This document shows, piece after piece, positions 1 to 12,900 of a stretch of 64,000 nucleotides of DNA. The stretch is taken from positions 1 through 64,000 of the forward strand of contig KL647296.1 in assembly GCA_000727475.1 (NCBI GenBank), read 5' to 3'. The stretch's first letter is position 1. Every line of letters begins with the position of its first letter. The position numbers and the translations under genes were made by a program. Origin of the DNA: Sarcocystis neurona. Lineage: Eukaryota; Apicomplexa; Conoidasida; Eucoccidiorida; Sarcocystidae. The notes under the pieces are model-generated. The model was not told the origin of the DNA, ran no database searches, and saw nothing but the letters and a program-made list of their open reading frames with translations.

Positions 1-157
1 AAGGAATGTCGGTTTTCAAATCGTGGGTAGCGCAGGCGTGTACGCGAAGGCTTCAGCCTTCGATCCACCATTAGTTTGTATTCCCGCAGAAGTGTTGGTG
101 CCAGCGCGCATACAACGACTTTAATTTTCAGTTTCTGTCTACGATTTCTCTGTACAG

Positions 158-961
158 CTCCCGGCGTCCTTGGACACCCCAGTGAATATAAAGCGTTGCA
201 TCTCAGTCCAAGGGTACCATGCACCCGTCTTGCATGTGTTCTACGATTCAATTTGGTGGTAAAGAGGGCGAGTGCCATTGGACGCAAGGTGAACGTTTTA
301 GGAGTTCCTTCTCCCAATGAAGCCTTTATCGCTATCAAGAGCACTTGCATGTCCTCGAAGACTATGGTTGGGCCATACACACTAGCGGAGGAAGTTTCCT
401 TAACGTCACTGGAGGGTTACAAGAAGCTGAAGTCAGGGCTCTACGATGTATGCTACTGCAGTGGGCTGCCACGTGTAAAGAACCAAGGCGATAGTGTGCG
501 TTGCACGTCATCGTCCGAATATCGGCAGTTAGTTGCTACTCTTGTGCTTCAAGACGACCCTCAAACAGCCGCCGTGAAAGATGCTCTGCAAATTCCTGCT
601 GCTATATTACGACCGTCCTCGTCCTCTGCTTTCGCCGTTGACACCGCCCGTTCAAAGATGTTAACAGACACAATAGTGTCGTGTACCTGGCTGGCGGCCA
701 AGCCACTGGAAGCTTGCACATTTTACTTGAAGCCATCCGCTAGCGCGGTTACGGGCAGAGCTACACGGTTTACCCTGCATTTCATACCGTTGAATCCGGA
801 GGTTAACAACGACCGAGTTTGTCGGGGCAGGTTCGAGGCCCGTGCTACGGGAGACATCAGTGTAGACCCTGCCGTCTCTGTGCCCCTGGACCACCCCACG
901 GCAACGTTTTACGCGGTGTGCGAAGAAAGTGGAGAACACGTGGGGAGTCTATTTTTCTCTG
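158..961 (+). CDS. Locus A exon: two module cores
   Basis: The acceptor follows a pyrimidine tract ending ctgtacag (about 157) and the donor is gtgagc at 962; both ends are phase 1. The exon carries one first-half core with VCYC (about 447) followed by a Cys about 15 residues on, and a second, weaker core with VCEESG (about 915) leading into a Gly codon split by the donor. It also holds the preceding second-half segment (VNVLG, IKSTC). The frame stays open upstream to base 31, so a longer exon is possible, but the acceptor near 157 is strong. The module is not one I can name. Confidence 0.6.
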
Positions 962-3900
962 GTGAGCTTTCGGATTGGCATTTAGTGGCTCTGCAGGAGC
1001 AGGCGTATTTGGTCGCTGCAGGAAAAGCTGTGAATAGGGAGCGGGTCAACATTGTTGTAGTACCTGTAAATCTGGTTTCATACGCCGGCCACTGGAGGAG
1101 CAGTTACAGGGTCAGAATTTTACATTTTTTCCTGTGTACACTCCTGACGCATTGTGTGAGTTCCTTTTTTCATGCAGAATCGCTAGTCCTGCCGAAGAGA
1201 CCGGAAGCGAGTAAGGTTACTTAACGGGTGTGAACGTGCATGGGTGATATACTATCGACCTACATCTAGCAGCACGTGCACTAAGAAAATCTACAACGCA
1301 AAGGTTAAAACTTCTTGTGCGTACTTGGCTGCGTGTTTGTGTGCGTGCAGCAATGCAGTTGACATTCCCCTCACTTTCGGTGAAGAAGCCTGTGGTAGGT
1401 CTTACTATCAAGAATCCGAATGTAGGTGCGGCGGGGAGAATCTCTTACGTGGTTGTACATCCAGCAAAGGGTGTTGAGGATGCGAACTGCAGCTGGGAGG
1501 TGGTACAAAAATCTGAGGAAAGACAAGAGTATCGAGACGCGACGTATCTTGAAGATGGTTCCGTTAGGTTTACTCTCACGCCACGTGTCGGTTTTGGGAA
1601 AATATGCTACGTCATAGAAGAAAACTCAAGTGGCGATCAAAGCGCAGGATACTCCGGCTACATCGATTTCCTGCCTCCTGCCTCTAACATGCGGACTCTG
1701 GCCACTGCGGATTCTCGATGCTTCGCCCTGCCAGAGACGACCCCTTGTATGATTCAAGCTGTTCCTGAACGCTTGCCGGAGTACGACAATCCCCACGATT
1801 TGGTATGGCACGAAACATCAGTGCAAGAAACTTTGTGACTTCATTTTGGTGTTGAATTTCGAATTTTTGACCTGCAATTGTTCGTGCATTGTTGGGCAGT
1901 GGCACGAAGCTACTCAATTTCTTCCTAGCAGTGGAACTGCAGTTGCGTACCTAGTAGGCGTCGAACGTGATGTTCTTCATATAGTTTTGTTCCACGTGTC
2001 CTGGCCGCGGCAATTTCGATAACGAGCAGTCGCCGAGTGACCATCGAACTGTCCGTTGACAAATGGCTTAGAGTTTCCTGTCTTGCAGGACGGTATTCTG
2101 TATCCACAGGGTGGGACACCGACGGCATTTTCTTCTGTTGGAAGTTTTGGAGGACGTTTGTTCTATATGATGCCATGGTGCAATACAGGCTCCTTTTTTC
2201 CCGTCGAGTATGCGCTTGTACGCCATTCCCGAGGGCATTCGATGCCCTGCGAATGTGGATGATCCCCTGTATGCTGACTTCGAGGGAGACCAAAATGACG
2301 TCTCAGCTGTTCAAAACGCTTCCTCCATCCCGCTCAGTGAGAGCGTGGCATTGGGCTCCAGCGTGGCATTTGAGTTGCCGCACGCTTTCAAGCCGTGGCT
2401 GAAGAAGCAACGCACAGCAATTTTGTGCTGGTTGCGCAGCCCTTCCGCGGATCCATCATCATGTCCTTTCGGCTTGCCCTGTGTTGTGACAGTGGGGCGG
2501 TTGTACTGGATAGGTGAGCGTGTACGTGGAGGAAGAATTGACTGTCGAAGACCCCGCAGCAGGTCTAGAAGTTTACTTTTGCTCAGTTGCTCCACTGAAC
2601 TGTGACAAACACAACTACTGTGTTGTTGTAGATCCGAAGTAAAACAGAATCACGCGGTATCGGCAGCATTGCGGACCTAAGCATACCGTGTGATTCGTGT
2701 AGGATTTTCGTTGTGAGTAGTAGTAAGTCAACTGAGAATTCCACAAGGAAGTGACTGCTAAAGCACAAGTCGGATTGCGCCTTTGAGGGTGAGCATTTTG
2801 TTGTGTGTTGAACTGAATTTTGGGCGTTTTGATCGTAGTCGCGTGTGTGGACGATCGAGGTTCGTATCCATATTCCCATTGACGATGCTGCGCAGGCGCA
2901 TATCTGTGCTGCCAGCTGTAAAAGGTTCTACTTGCGTACACAAGCGTCGGTTTCTGTAGGAGAGTTTTGTGACCAGCAGACGCTTACTCGCCCACTGTCT
3001 TTCTAAAAGCATGACAGCTTCTCAAGCACACATGATAGACATACCTTGGCATTCGCGAGCGTCGTCTACTCTTGCATGAATATCTTACCGTAATGCGCAT
3101 GTGGTTCGGAGGTAGCAGCTGTCGAACGGTGCGGGCAGAGAGGAGGGGGCACAACAGGTCTGTGAGGTGAGGGTCGATCCGTGGGAGATTCCTTACGGGA
3201 TCTTCTCATTCTTTAGGTTGTCAAGAAGCTTGTTGCGTTTCGCCGATCGAGAGCAGAGATTGAAGCTTGACTTATAGCTGTGACTTCCGCGATAGTCGCT
3301 GTCTCTGGTACCTTCTTTGTGCTTTGTCCAGAAGCTGACACGTCAGCTACGGAGGACAACAATGTTTTGTGCAATGAAGGAGATCCTGGTGGATGCTTGA
3401 TATCTGTGAGAGGGGTGAACATGAATCTCTTTGAGACCCTCTCAACTCGTCTGGGTGCTTTCGACAGCTGTCAGGTCAGCAGGCGAACACTACTTGGGCA
3501 GCACACTGTAGAGGCAGGAAACGGGTTGAGTTGACACCTTCTAAATATTGAATAAGCTCAGCAACGAGTGTTGCATGTGACGCACGGAACAACCGATTGA
3601 CTTGGCTGCTTTGTACGTGAGAAACTTCTACAGAACCCCAAAGAAGGAATTGGATTTTTAGGGCCTTACGGAATATATTACAATAATCCGCTAAAAGGCG
3701 AACAGGCACTTGCGTTTCCTGAGGTAAGATAGAACGACGTCGAAAGGAAGGGGGCAAGGCAGTGTCTTTCTTCATATCGAAGGAAGTTTTGTTTCCCCAG
3801 GTTCACTTCTGTAATGATTGTCAGTGTCATCCGAAGTAAAGTGGACGTAACCATTCAGTGGTGTTGCTCCGCTTTGGTGCTTTCAGGTACGAAAAATGGA

Positions 3901-6900
3901 TTCACCACCCGTGACAACAGAGCAAGGAGGGAGTGAGATGACTTTCGGTGACACGTATACCCACATTGACTACATGGATTTTTCTCGCGTATCTTCGGCA
4001 GAGCTCTCGTCGGCTTTCAACTCGACATCCGTCAATTTCAGGAGTAATTTCCATGCAGAACACAGCATGCAAGAACTTTGCTTTAACGGAGCTAGAGCGA
4101 CTTCCATGGATGCCTCTGCGGTGCAGTTTTGGAAAGTGGGATATCTTATTTTTACGCTGCCTCTCTCTAGAGCAGGTACGAGGAGTCGATTTGTGTGACG
4201 CGAAAACGGCGAAGATGGCTATAATGTGATTCTTCTGCTCCCGATCGAATTTTGTGGATAATTCGCCCGTCGTTGCGCGCCTGATAGCTTAACTTGGCTG
4301 CATCATTTGCCACTCATCTCTTACCTTTGTCAGTCCTTTCGCATGTGTTCCGCTGTAATGTTCCACGTTTCATTCCAGAGCTTGCGGTCACCGAGAGCGG
4401 CAGCGACGCAGGTCGCGTTTGTGAGATCACCGTCTTTTTGAAGGCTAGTAACAAACAGCCGCTGCAATATCGCTCAGTTGTATATACCAGGATTCCGAGT
4501 CCGGACCAAAGCAAAGCGACTAAGTGTGACTACGTAGTGGACAAGACCACCACCCTTCTCCACGAGAAGAATCCCGCCGAGGTTAACATGGTCGGTGATT
4601 TTGATATACAAGCGGTTTACCGTCATACACAGGCGAATCAGCCGGTGGCGTTTTGCTGGTCACTCTCATTTTCGAGTCCCTCCGGCAAACGTACTGCCTG
4701 GCAGAAGTGAGTATGTGCCAGATGCTAGAAACACACATGTGCCTTTTTTCCATTGCGTGTATCAGTGTCACCGACGGATCCCTCTTCTACTACTATAAAT
4801 TAGAAGTTGGTATACCTTTTGGTCAGGGTGGACCGCTCGTGTTATAGGCTATATACCTTCGATGTGTGGGGTTTTTTGTTTTTGCACTGTTTTCGAGCGC
4901 CGTTTGCAGCGCATTGCTTGGCTACAGCTTTGGACCCTCCCTCCCGATTGTGGAGTCAGGTGCTCCGTATTGCTCTTTGGCGAGCATTTCAGAGGGATGC
5001 AGCTTTACTCTAGTACCTGCCCCGAGATCAACGACATATCAAGGAGGTTATTTTACAGAGGTGGGTATGGGGTAGTAGTGCCCAGCGATTCTTGATAAGC
5101 AGACTTTTATTCCATCTGTGTTTCACCTGTGCACGTCGACCTGCATGTCGCGGTTAACGAGCAATGTGTTGCAGTGAGATTTTTGACTTACACCTCAGGT
5201 ACGTATCTCCTTTGAATATGCTGGCGATTGCAGACCTCACTGTACTTGTCAGACGCCGGAGTGGTGGCGATGTTGAAAGACCCCTTAGCCTCCTGTCCGG
5301 CGAATTTTGCTAGCAGCGTGTTTTCGGAGCAAGCCGGTACAGCCTATGTTTTGCCAAGAATCTCTTCAAGCGCTATTGCCGAGGAACTTTCTGTACCTGT
5401 TGAAGGTCTCGATCTCCTCGGTCGCACAGGGAAAGCCGTATTGTGTTACGCAGTGCGGGACTGTGGCCCCGCTGCTGACGGAGTACAGTGCGTCAAGGAT
5501 TTGGGGTTATTGAAGTGGCTAGGCCCGGTGCAGCAGCCGGCGGGCTGGATGGTGGTGTGTGAGCGGTTGGAACTGAGCGGATGCATAATCAGCATTAGTG
5601 GATACGGACTAGATATGCTGGACTACACTATCCCTTTATTAGCCGTCAAGCACACGTGTGCGGTGAGTCCACTGGGAATCTTTAGTTCGTGTTACGCAGC
5701 CACACGCAGGAAAGAAGACTAGTAAAGTGCTTTTTTTCTTTTGTACACGTCTGCGTTTGATTACTGTGGCGGTTGATTCTGATCCAGACGCCGGCGTCTC
5801 ACGAAGTGGGCCACTTGCATGCGAAGCCTAGCACTGAATCTGAAGAAGATCTAACTCAAGCGCAACTCAAAAAAGCTACGCCTCAAAGTCCGTTTCTTCA
5901 CATCAAAAATCAGTAGCCGGTAGTCGCACGCTGCTCACACTGGCGTAGTGCTACCGCTGTCTCTACGATGCGACTGCTATTTGTTAGACCAACAGTGGTG
6001 TTCTGAAGGTGTCAGCCAGCATCACCGAAGTTGATTGCGAGCTTATGAGCGCGACCCTGGGACGCGGCGGCGAACTTATACGGATGCTTTTCGTCTTTCT
6101 GTCCTTCGTTTATGACACAGGGCCCGAAGGTTGGGATACGCTTCCAGAAACGGGAAGCAGCACCAGCGTTGAGTTTGCCGTGGCTTACTTGCCTGCTTCA
6201 GTCGGTGCACTCTGCTGGAACGTACGGAGGCAGCTGGGTGGAACTGGCAGCGATAGTGAATTAGACCACACGTTCTTCCTCGGAAAGATTTTGTTCCTGC
6301 CTTTACCCTTGGTGGAAGGTATGTTTTGTCACTGTAATTCGGTACTCGAACTGCACGTGGGTACCCTCCCGCAGTGCCCACTTTGTAGGTTCGGCGAGAA
6401 ACATTAGTAGTTTCCTAGATGAATAATTGGAGGAAATTAGACGATTTTGTTGGTTCCCGCTTTATACTACGTTCTTCGTAGTAAGCCTGGCATGACTGGG
6501 CTAGGCCACTTTTTACACAGAATATATGTGTGATAGAATTTTCACAAAGTACGTTGTGCGGTGATTACCCTGACACGACTGCCTATCCGTATGGTCTTGA
6601 CATCTTACTGCGCTTTTGTAAACGAGCTCATTGTGACAGCTGCACTACTTTGTGCCTCTCTGCGCTCTGTCCTTCGTCAGTTGCACTTTTCTTCCAGATA
6701 TACAAGTGTGCACTGGCCTTGGGCGAGCCAAGAACGAGACGGACTCGTATTTGTGTGTGAGTCCGTGCGTACCGTGGAATGGACTGGACGCGTCAAGGTG
6801 AAAAGTAAAGCACCCTGACAATTTCTTAAACAGTGTGGCGTCGCCGATGCGTGTTCCTTCAGCAAGCCAGTGGGAAACGGATCCCGCGAAGGGGACGAGA

Positions 6901-9900
6901 CTGCACATACGGATTAACGTGTTGATGGAATTATCAAATATAAAGTCACTGGAACCACCTCCAGCGGCACAGCGTATGAACGAACATTATTTGTTCCAAG
7001 TTGTCGAAAACTCTAAATCGTGCGGCGATCCCACGACCAAGGAAGCGCGGCTCTCATTTGTTGAGTCCAGTGGCAGAGCCGTTAGTGTCCGGTCGCGTAT
7101 ACAGGCAGCTCCGTCTACCAGTGTGATGTCTGAGGAGACCGCGAAGGAGGCTTCCACGGCTGTAATAGAAACAGTAGATCTTGACTACGAGGTGTCACCT
7201 TGGTCTGATCGTACGCAACTGTGCTGGCGTAGCATCTTCTACGATGAGACGGGGACGAGGCTTTACGATTACATGTAAGATCAGAAATGTTCCTCAAGGC
7301 CACACCGCGTTCGTGTTCCTATGGACGCCTCGTCCTCATCATCAGGATGGATACTGAGCAAACACACTGCAGAATACAGATTGCACAGTACTGGCTGGCA
7401 ACGTCAGTGAGTTCCGCCGAATGACACCCATGAGCGCACCGTGGATGTTTGGGAATAACTGAAGAAGTGAACAGAGATCATTGTGTTCGACACCTGGTGT
7501 ATAACGTGTCTTTGTATCACTCGCGCAGAACACACGTGGACTCAGTAGTAGCCGCTTCTCCTGCGGAGCTGGACGACTCCGCTTTGAATCATCCGGACGC
7601 TCAAGTTGCGCTCTGTAGCCAAGCGGACGACCCAGAGGACTGCACGGTTACCATAAAGCCACGTTCTTCCGCTGCCTCCCCTGTGAGTTTCTTGAAAGTG
7701 CTCGTAGCTTTTGTTTTGGCCTCACGAGGAGAAAAGGATTCAAACACACGAATTTTGCCTCCATTCTTGAATTGATCTTGTCCACAGGAGTTAGCGCTGG
7801 ATCGTAACCTGTACACTGTAAATATCTGCTTTGTTTGTAGCGGTTTCTACCATCGAGTTCGCAACTTTTTTTATTGCGTGGAGACGCACCATGCCCGAGT
7901 GAGGCGGATGACGAATTGTTCACTACGGCGGAAGATGGGGTTAATGGTTCGGTAGCTGAGTCTGCAACTGCAGTGAGGATGCTTGCGCGGCAGTGGAAAG
8001 CACAAAGTGGCGCCTTAACCTTCGCGTATCCTGTCGCTAACAAGACCTGGGTAAGTTCCAGTGGTATGGCATCAATCTGCTGGACGTACGGGTCCACGAA
8101 CGACTGCCCAACAATGGATCAGAGGCCATGCGTCTTGAAGCTGGGGAAGATGTACTGGCGTGGCCCGGAGTTGGGGGTCAAGCCCCTCGTCACCATGTGC
8201 GAGAGCGCGTCCGGATGCGAAGTTGAAGTTGAGGGGAAGAATCTTCACACCTTGGATCATTCGTACAGCCGCGTAGCCTTATTGAACAAGTGTGGCGAGC
8301 AAGGCGGTCGCGGCTTACTCGAAGTGACCCGTTATCCAGAGGGCTACTCGCGTTTGCAATCGTCAATTCCTCCGCTGGTTAATCATTTTGAACCCGAATC
8401 CCAGATTGGTCAAGGTGAGGTTGTGCACGTTGGTGGCATGGAGTATTTCTGCATGTGCTTCAGCAGTGTAAGAATGGCATGTGTGCACCCGCATTAGGTT
8501 CGGTGTTCGAGTTGCTGCATGTGGATTCAAACCCGCGTCACTCCACGAGGACAAGCTGCCTTTAAGAATGGTTGGTAATCCACGTAATGTAGCACAAAGT
8601 CTACTTCGCAGCGACTAAACGTTCTCTACGAGGAAAACGTAGGAGGAGATTCGTGTGAGGTCTTCAGACTGCGCAGCCACCGTTGTGCGGCTGGTCACTG
8701 CACACGAACTTACTATGCTGTTGTACTAGTGATTTGGTGGTCGTTGAAAAAGCTTTCCAAAATTGTTTCTTGTTTCTCTTGCGGATTTGGCTTCCGCGTC
8801 GTGCGCGCCACTATGCTTGTATTTTTGTAGGCCGTTTCTTCGTTTATAGCGACCGCGTTGTCGAGCTGGTGTGTGACGAGGGGACAACCGTGGTGATTGT
8901 CGAGGCGTCGTGGCGAATGGAGAAGCCAGGATCCCCTTCAGGGTGCAAGAGTGTAGACGTACAGACGCAACTGGACGACTGGTGCAAGGGGAGGAATTAC
9001 TGTGTCGTACACCCGTATGTTGGTAGCGAAGATCTCTCTGACACGACGCCGGCACGACCCGGAAAGCTTGCTTTACCTAATCCGTGTCCAACAGGAGAGG
9101 AGGCTCTTTTATCTGGGATGTACAAGTGCATGAGTAAGTCCATCCGTTTTGGGTTCGCACTGTGGTCGTGTTTCAGTGACACTGCTATGAACTCGGTGCT
9201 ACGAACATCCCCAATTAGTTTTTGAAACCTACTGTGGCTGGAAAGAGTGGCAGGAACCATCGGGTTTCCGCTATTCATTTTGAGAAGCACGTCACTGGTA
9301 GACAGTGGGAGTTGGTTGCGTTTCAGGTGGCAACAACAGCGAGTTCGCGCTTATGGAAGAGCGGATGCATACTGCGTCTCCTACACGTAAATTCAGCGGA
9401 ACGTGGTCGAATGCCGCCCAGCACATGACCTTTTCCATCGCAAACGCGGGCCCGAGACTGTATCGCATTTGCTGGAATCCTAATGAGGAGCTTGTCTTAA
9501 AGCCCGAGGCATATAGTGTGGACCTCGGACTCGTGCAGATTCTTCCTACGGCCGGCATTTCCGGTTAGCGCTTTTGAGGAGCAGTTGTTGGTTTCCGACC
9601 TATTGTGAGAAAGAGTGCCATTGGTGCGGTATTACGGGAAACGTTCTAGGCAGTGAAGAACTACCTTATGCAGCTCTGCTGCGCTTCAGTGAGCAAGTGA
9701 TCTCCGCAGGCCCCTTCGCTGCTGCTCGTGCGGTCATTACACTATACTACTTTTCGGCGCATCAAGATATATGCGAGCCTGATGCGGCAGGACAGGTGAT
9801 AACTTGCTGTGTGTTCATGTTTCTCAGACATCCGAAAGTCCCCCTCTAGCGCAGTTGACGAGGCGATCCTGGACGTCTACGTCGCGAGCATGCTCGACGA

Positions 9901-12900
9901 AGAAGCTGCAAAAGGAACATCCATTCACGTTGTTCCACCTTCGGATGGAGGGGAGTGCGACGTGGGTGGCGGGCAGGGTTCAAGTCGCGTGGGTAGCTAC
10001 GTGGCTCGTTCAGCTGACGTCAGTATACTAATGTACACACTGCGAGCGCCAGAATCGGAGATGGTGTTGTGCTGGAACTGGATGGGAGAAAACCTAGTCG
10101 GTGTGACTGGTTTAAAGCAACAGTGAGCACTCACGTCCTTGACCGGAATAGCAAATGATGGAGAAACGTCTGTTTCTACATTGAACTCTATCAGTTTCTG
10201 TGCCACACTGTAGTTTACCATTTGTGCAAAGGTGCAAACGTTCCGAGAAGAACCGATGGTTGTCGTGGTGTCTCAGTGTACAGGCCGTTTTGCCAGTGAG
10301 CACATGCGCAAAGGTAGTCGGACTGCAGTGTCGTTGGAAACAACTCGTTTAGCGCTGCAGAGGATGTGCTAAAATTCGTGCAGAAATCGACTGGGATTGG
10401 TCCCAGGTGCCACAAATCCAGAGATTCTTGCATGGGGAGACCTTCTCTGCGGTGGGGCAGCAGACACGATCTGCGAGATGTCCTTTCGTCCTGCACCGAT
10501 AGAGTCGGTGTACTTGACTTCTTCAAGCGACAACGCGCAGCAATCGACAGTACCCGCGCGGAGCTCTTTCAGGAACTTGGTGAGTTTTCTTCTTCCAATA
10601 TGGGGGCGTTACGAAGCAGGCAACTTTATACGTCTTTTGAGGATATTTCGTAAATGGTAACGTCTATGTGAACTCTTCCTACGGACGTCACTGAGGACAT
10701 TCTTATGCGTCTACGGTCCCACAGGACTATCGACTACAGAGGTTGTTCCTGTTCCCTTCGCGGCAGTACCTGTAGACGTGTTTGTGCTGCACGTTTTCTG
10801 CTATGAGCGTAAGCACATTTAACCACGACCTGCTGGCAGGAAACGGCGGCTTCTTAAACAACGGGTGCTTCGAGCTTTCGGCCTGATAACTCTCACTGCA
10901 GGATCCTTTCTTTCAAACTAAGTACTCAGTCTTTATGACTGGAGGGAAGGACGCGTGCCCCGCTGATCCGTCAAACCCAGTCTACACAGCCCCCGGCCAG
11001 GAAACGAACAGCCTGAAGTTGTCTCGGGCTCGGTCCACTGCCACGAAAGTAACCGTTGAGCTGGCTCTTACAGAGAAAAAGTGGCTGGCTGCCGAGCTTG
11101 ATGGGCATATCTGTTGGGTGAATGACGGATACTGCGGCTCTCCTGGGTTGAAGTCGTGCGTCGCTGAAGTCGGCATAGTGAGCTGGATAGGTGAGGCGCA
11201 TACACAGAGAGAGCTTTTCCACAAGAGACGAGGTTCCATTTGAGCAGCATGAAAGTGGGAGTGCTTTCACGTGGAAGAAGATTATGCGGAGATATCTAAG
11301 TGTCACATGAAATTTTGTGGCTGTACGCGTCTTGACTATGTAGGAACACAGTTGTTCACGCACAAAAATGACCGCGCGAGCGGAGCGCGGAAATGTAGTA
11401 ATCAGGCGAACGTTTCCAAGCTTTTGTCTGCAATAGTTCCTCAGGCACACCAATTGCTCTGGCAGCCGCCTCCGTTACAACATGCTGTCGGTTACTGGGC
11501 GCTGTCGCATTTACAGGCTCTCGCCTTTGAATTGTGACTCTCGCGTGCAGGGTACAACAGTGGAATTGCGTACCAGGTTCTTCACTATACGTTATACAAT
11601 CCTGCTTTACCGTGCGTCTAGTTGTGAACGCTACTTGCTGTATCGTTCCATGCAAATATGGCGTCTGACTGCGCAGGCCCTATTCCCTCCGACTGGGGGC
11701 AGACTCCTTTACTTGTTCGCTGCAAAAAAGATATTCCCTGTGACATTGTCGTCAAAGGCCGCAATTTGTTCTTAATGGACCTGACCATTAGCAGGGTTGC
11801 TATCTTGGAAAGCTGCGGGGTGAGAATGCACCGGACTCACCGACACAGTTCCATCAGGCGGTCTGCACTCCAGCGTGCATAGTCGACCCGCCGATTAATA
11901 TAGGTGAAAATGATGCGAAGCTATTAACGATCTAGTGGCGTGTCAGGCTGTGCAGGTGGCTGCACTTTCTAAGCTGTGCTTTGCGTCCGTTGCATCGTTC
12001 CGTATTCTAACGTGCTCTTGCTGAACAGGCGCACGACCAAGCAAGGGATAACAAGAAGATTAGCTGTAACGGCTTTCAATGCGCGTTGCACCGGAGAAAA
12101 TTTCACCATTGTGCAGGGTCCACTGATGTTCCAACATCGTAAATGTTGAATTTCACCGTTTGTTCTCATTGATCTGCAGGCGACCGGCGGCCCCGGAATC
12201 GCACCCGAGAAATCAATAAAGAGCACAGTTCCCAACCTCACCGCAAGCAAAAGTTCCGCGATACTTCAAATAGGCACGGTTTCGCCACGAGGCGAGCAGA
12301 AGACTGCCTTGTCTGTTCGCTCTGATGCTACCGCTCTTGCTTCCTCCAACACTTGCTTCCATCGTTCTGCATGTAAATATCACAGCTTGGCGGATCAGGT
12401 GACGCGAGCTGTGAGCACCTTGGAAACGGAAGTGCGTGCGATTCCAAATCTGTCAAAGGATGAAGTTATGCTGGTGACGACCACTATCACGGAAACACGC
12501 AACTATTTGATTTGCTGGAATCCAAGCACCCAAGCCTCTCGCGACTTGTCAGAGTTCTCCGTGCCTATTGGCAATGTTGAATTCTACGGTATGCCCTTGA
12601 TAAGGGGAATCTGACATTCATACCGATCGCACTCAGGAAGAATGGATGAGACACAAGTCTGATCAAGCGTCCGTTGTCGTGCCGGTTAGCGCTGCAGTCG
12701 AAGGCGTGGAGATACTTTCTTGGCTTGCGGTTCCTAGTCGAAGGTGTGAAGATACTTTTTTTGCTTGTAGTTCCTAGTGGCAAAGCACAGACGCCTTTCT
12801 TTCTCAACTTCGCACACTGCGCAAAGGTCTTACTGTTCATAGAGGACGTTTCGGCCCTGCTGAGCCTTCACGGGTTTTCTCAAGCATTGCTATAACCGGA

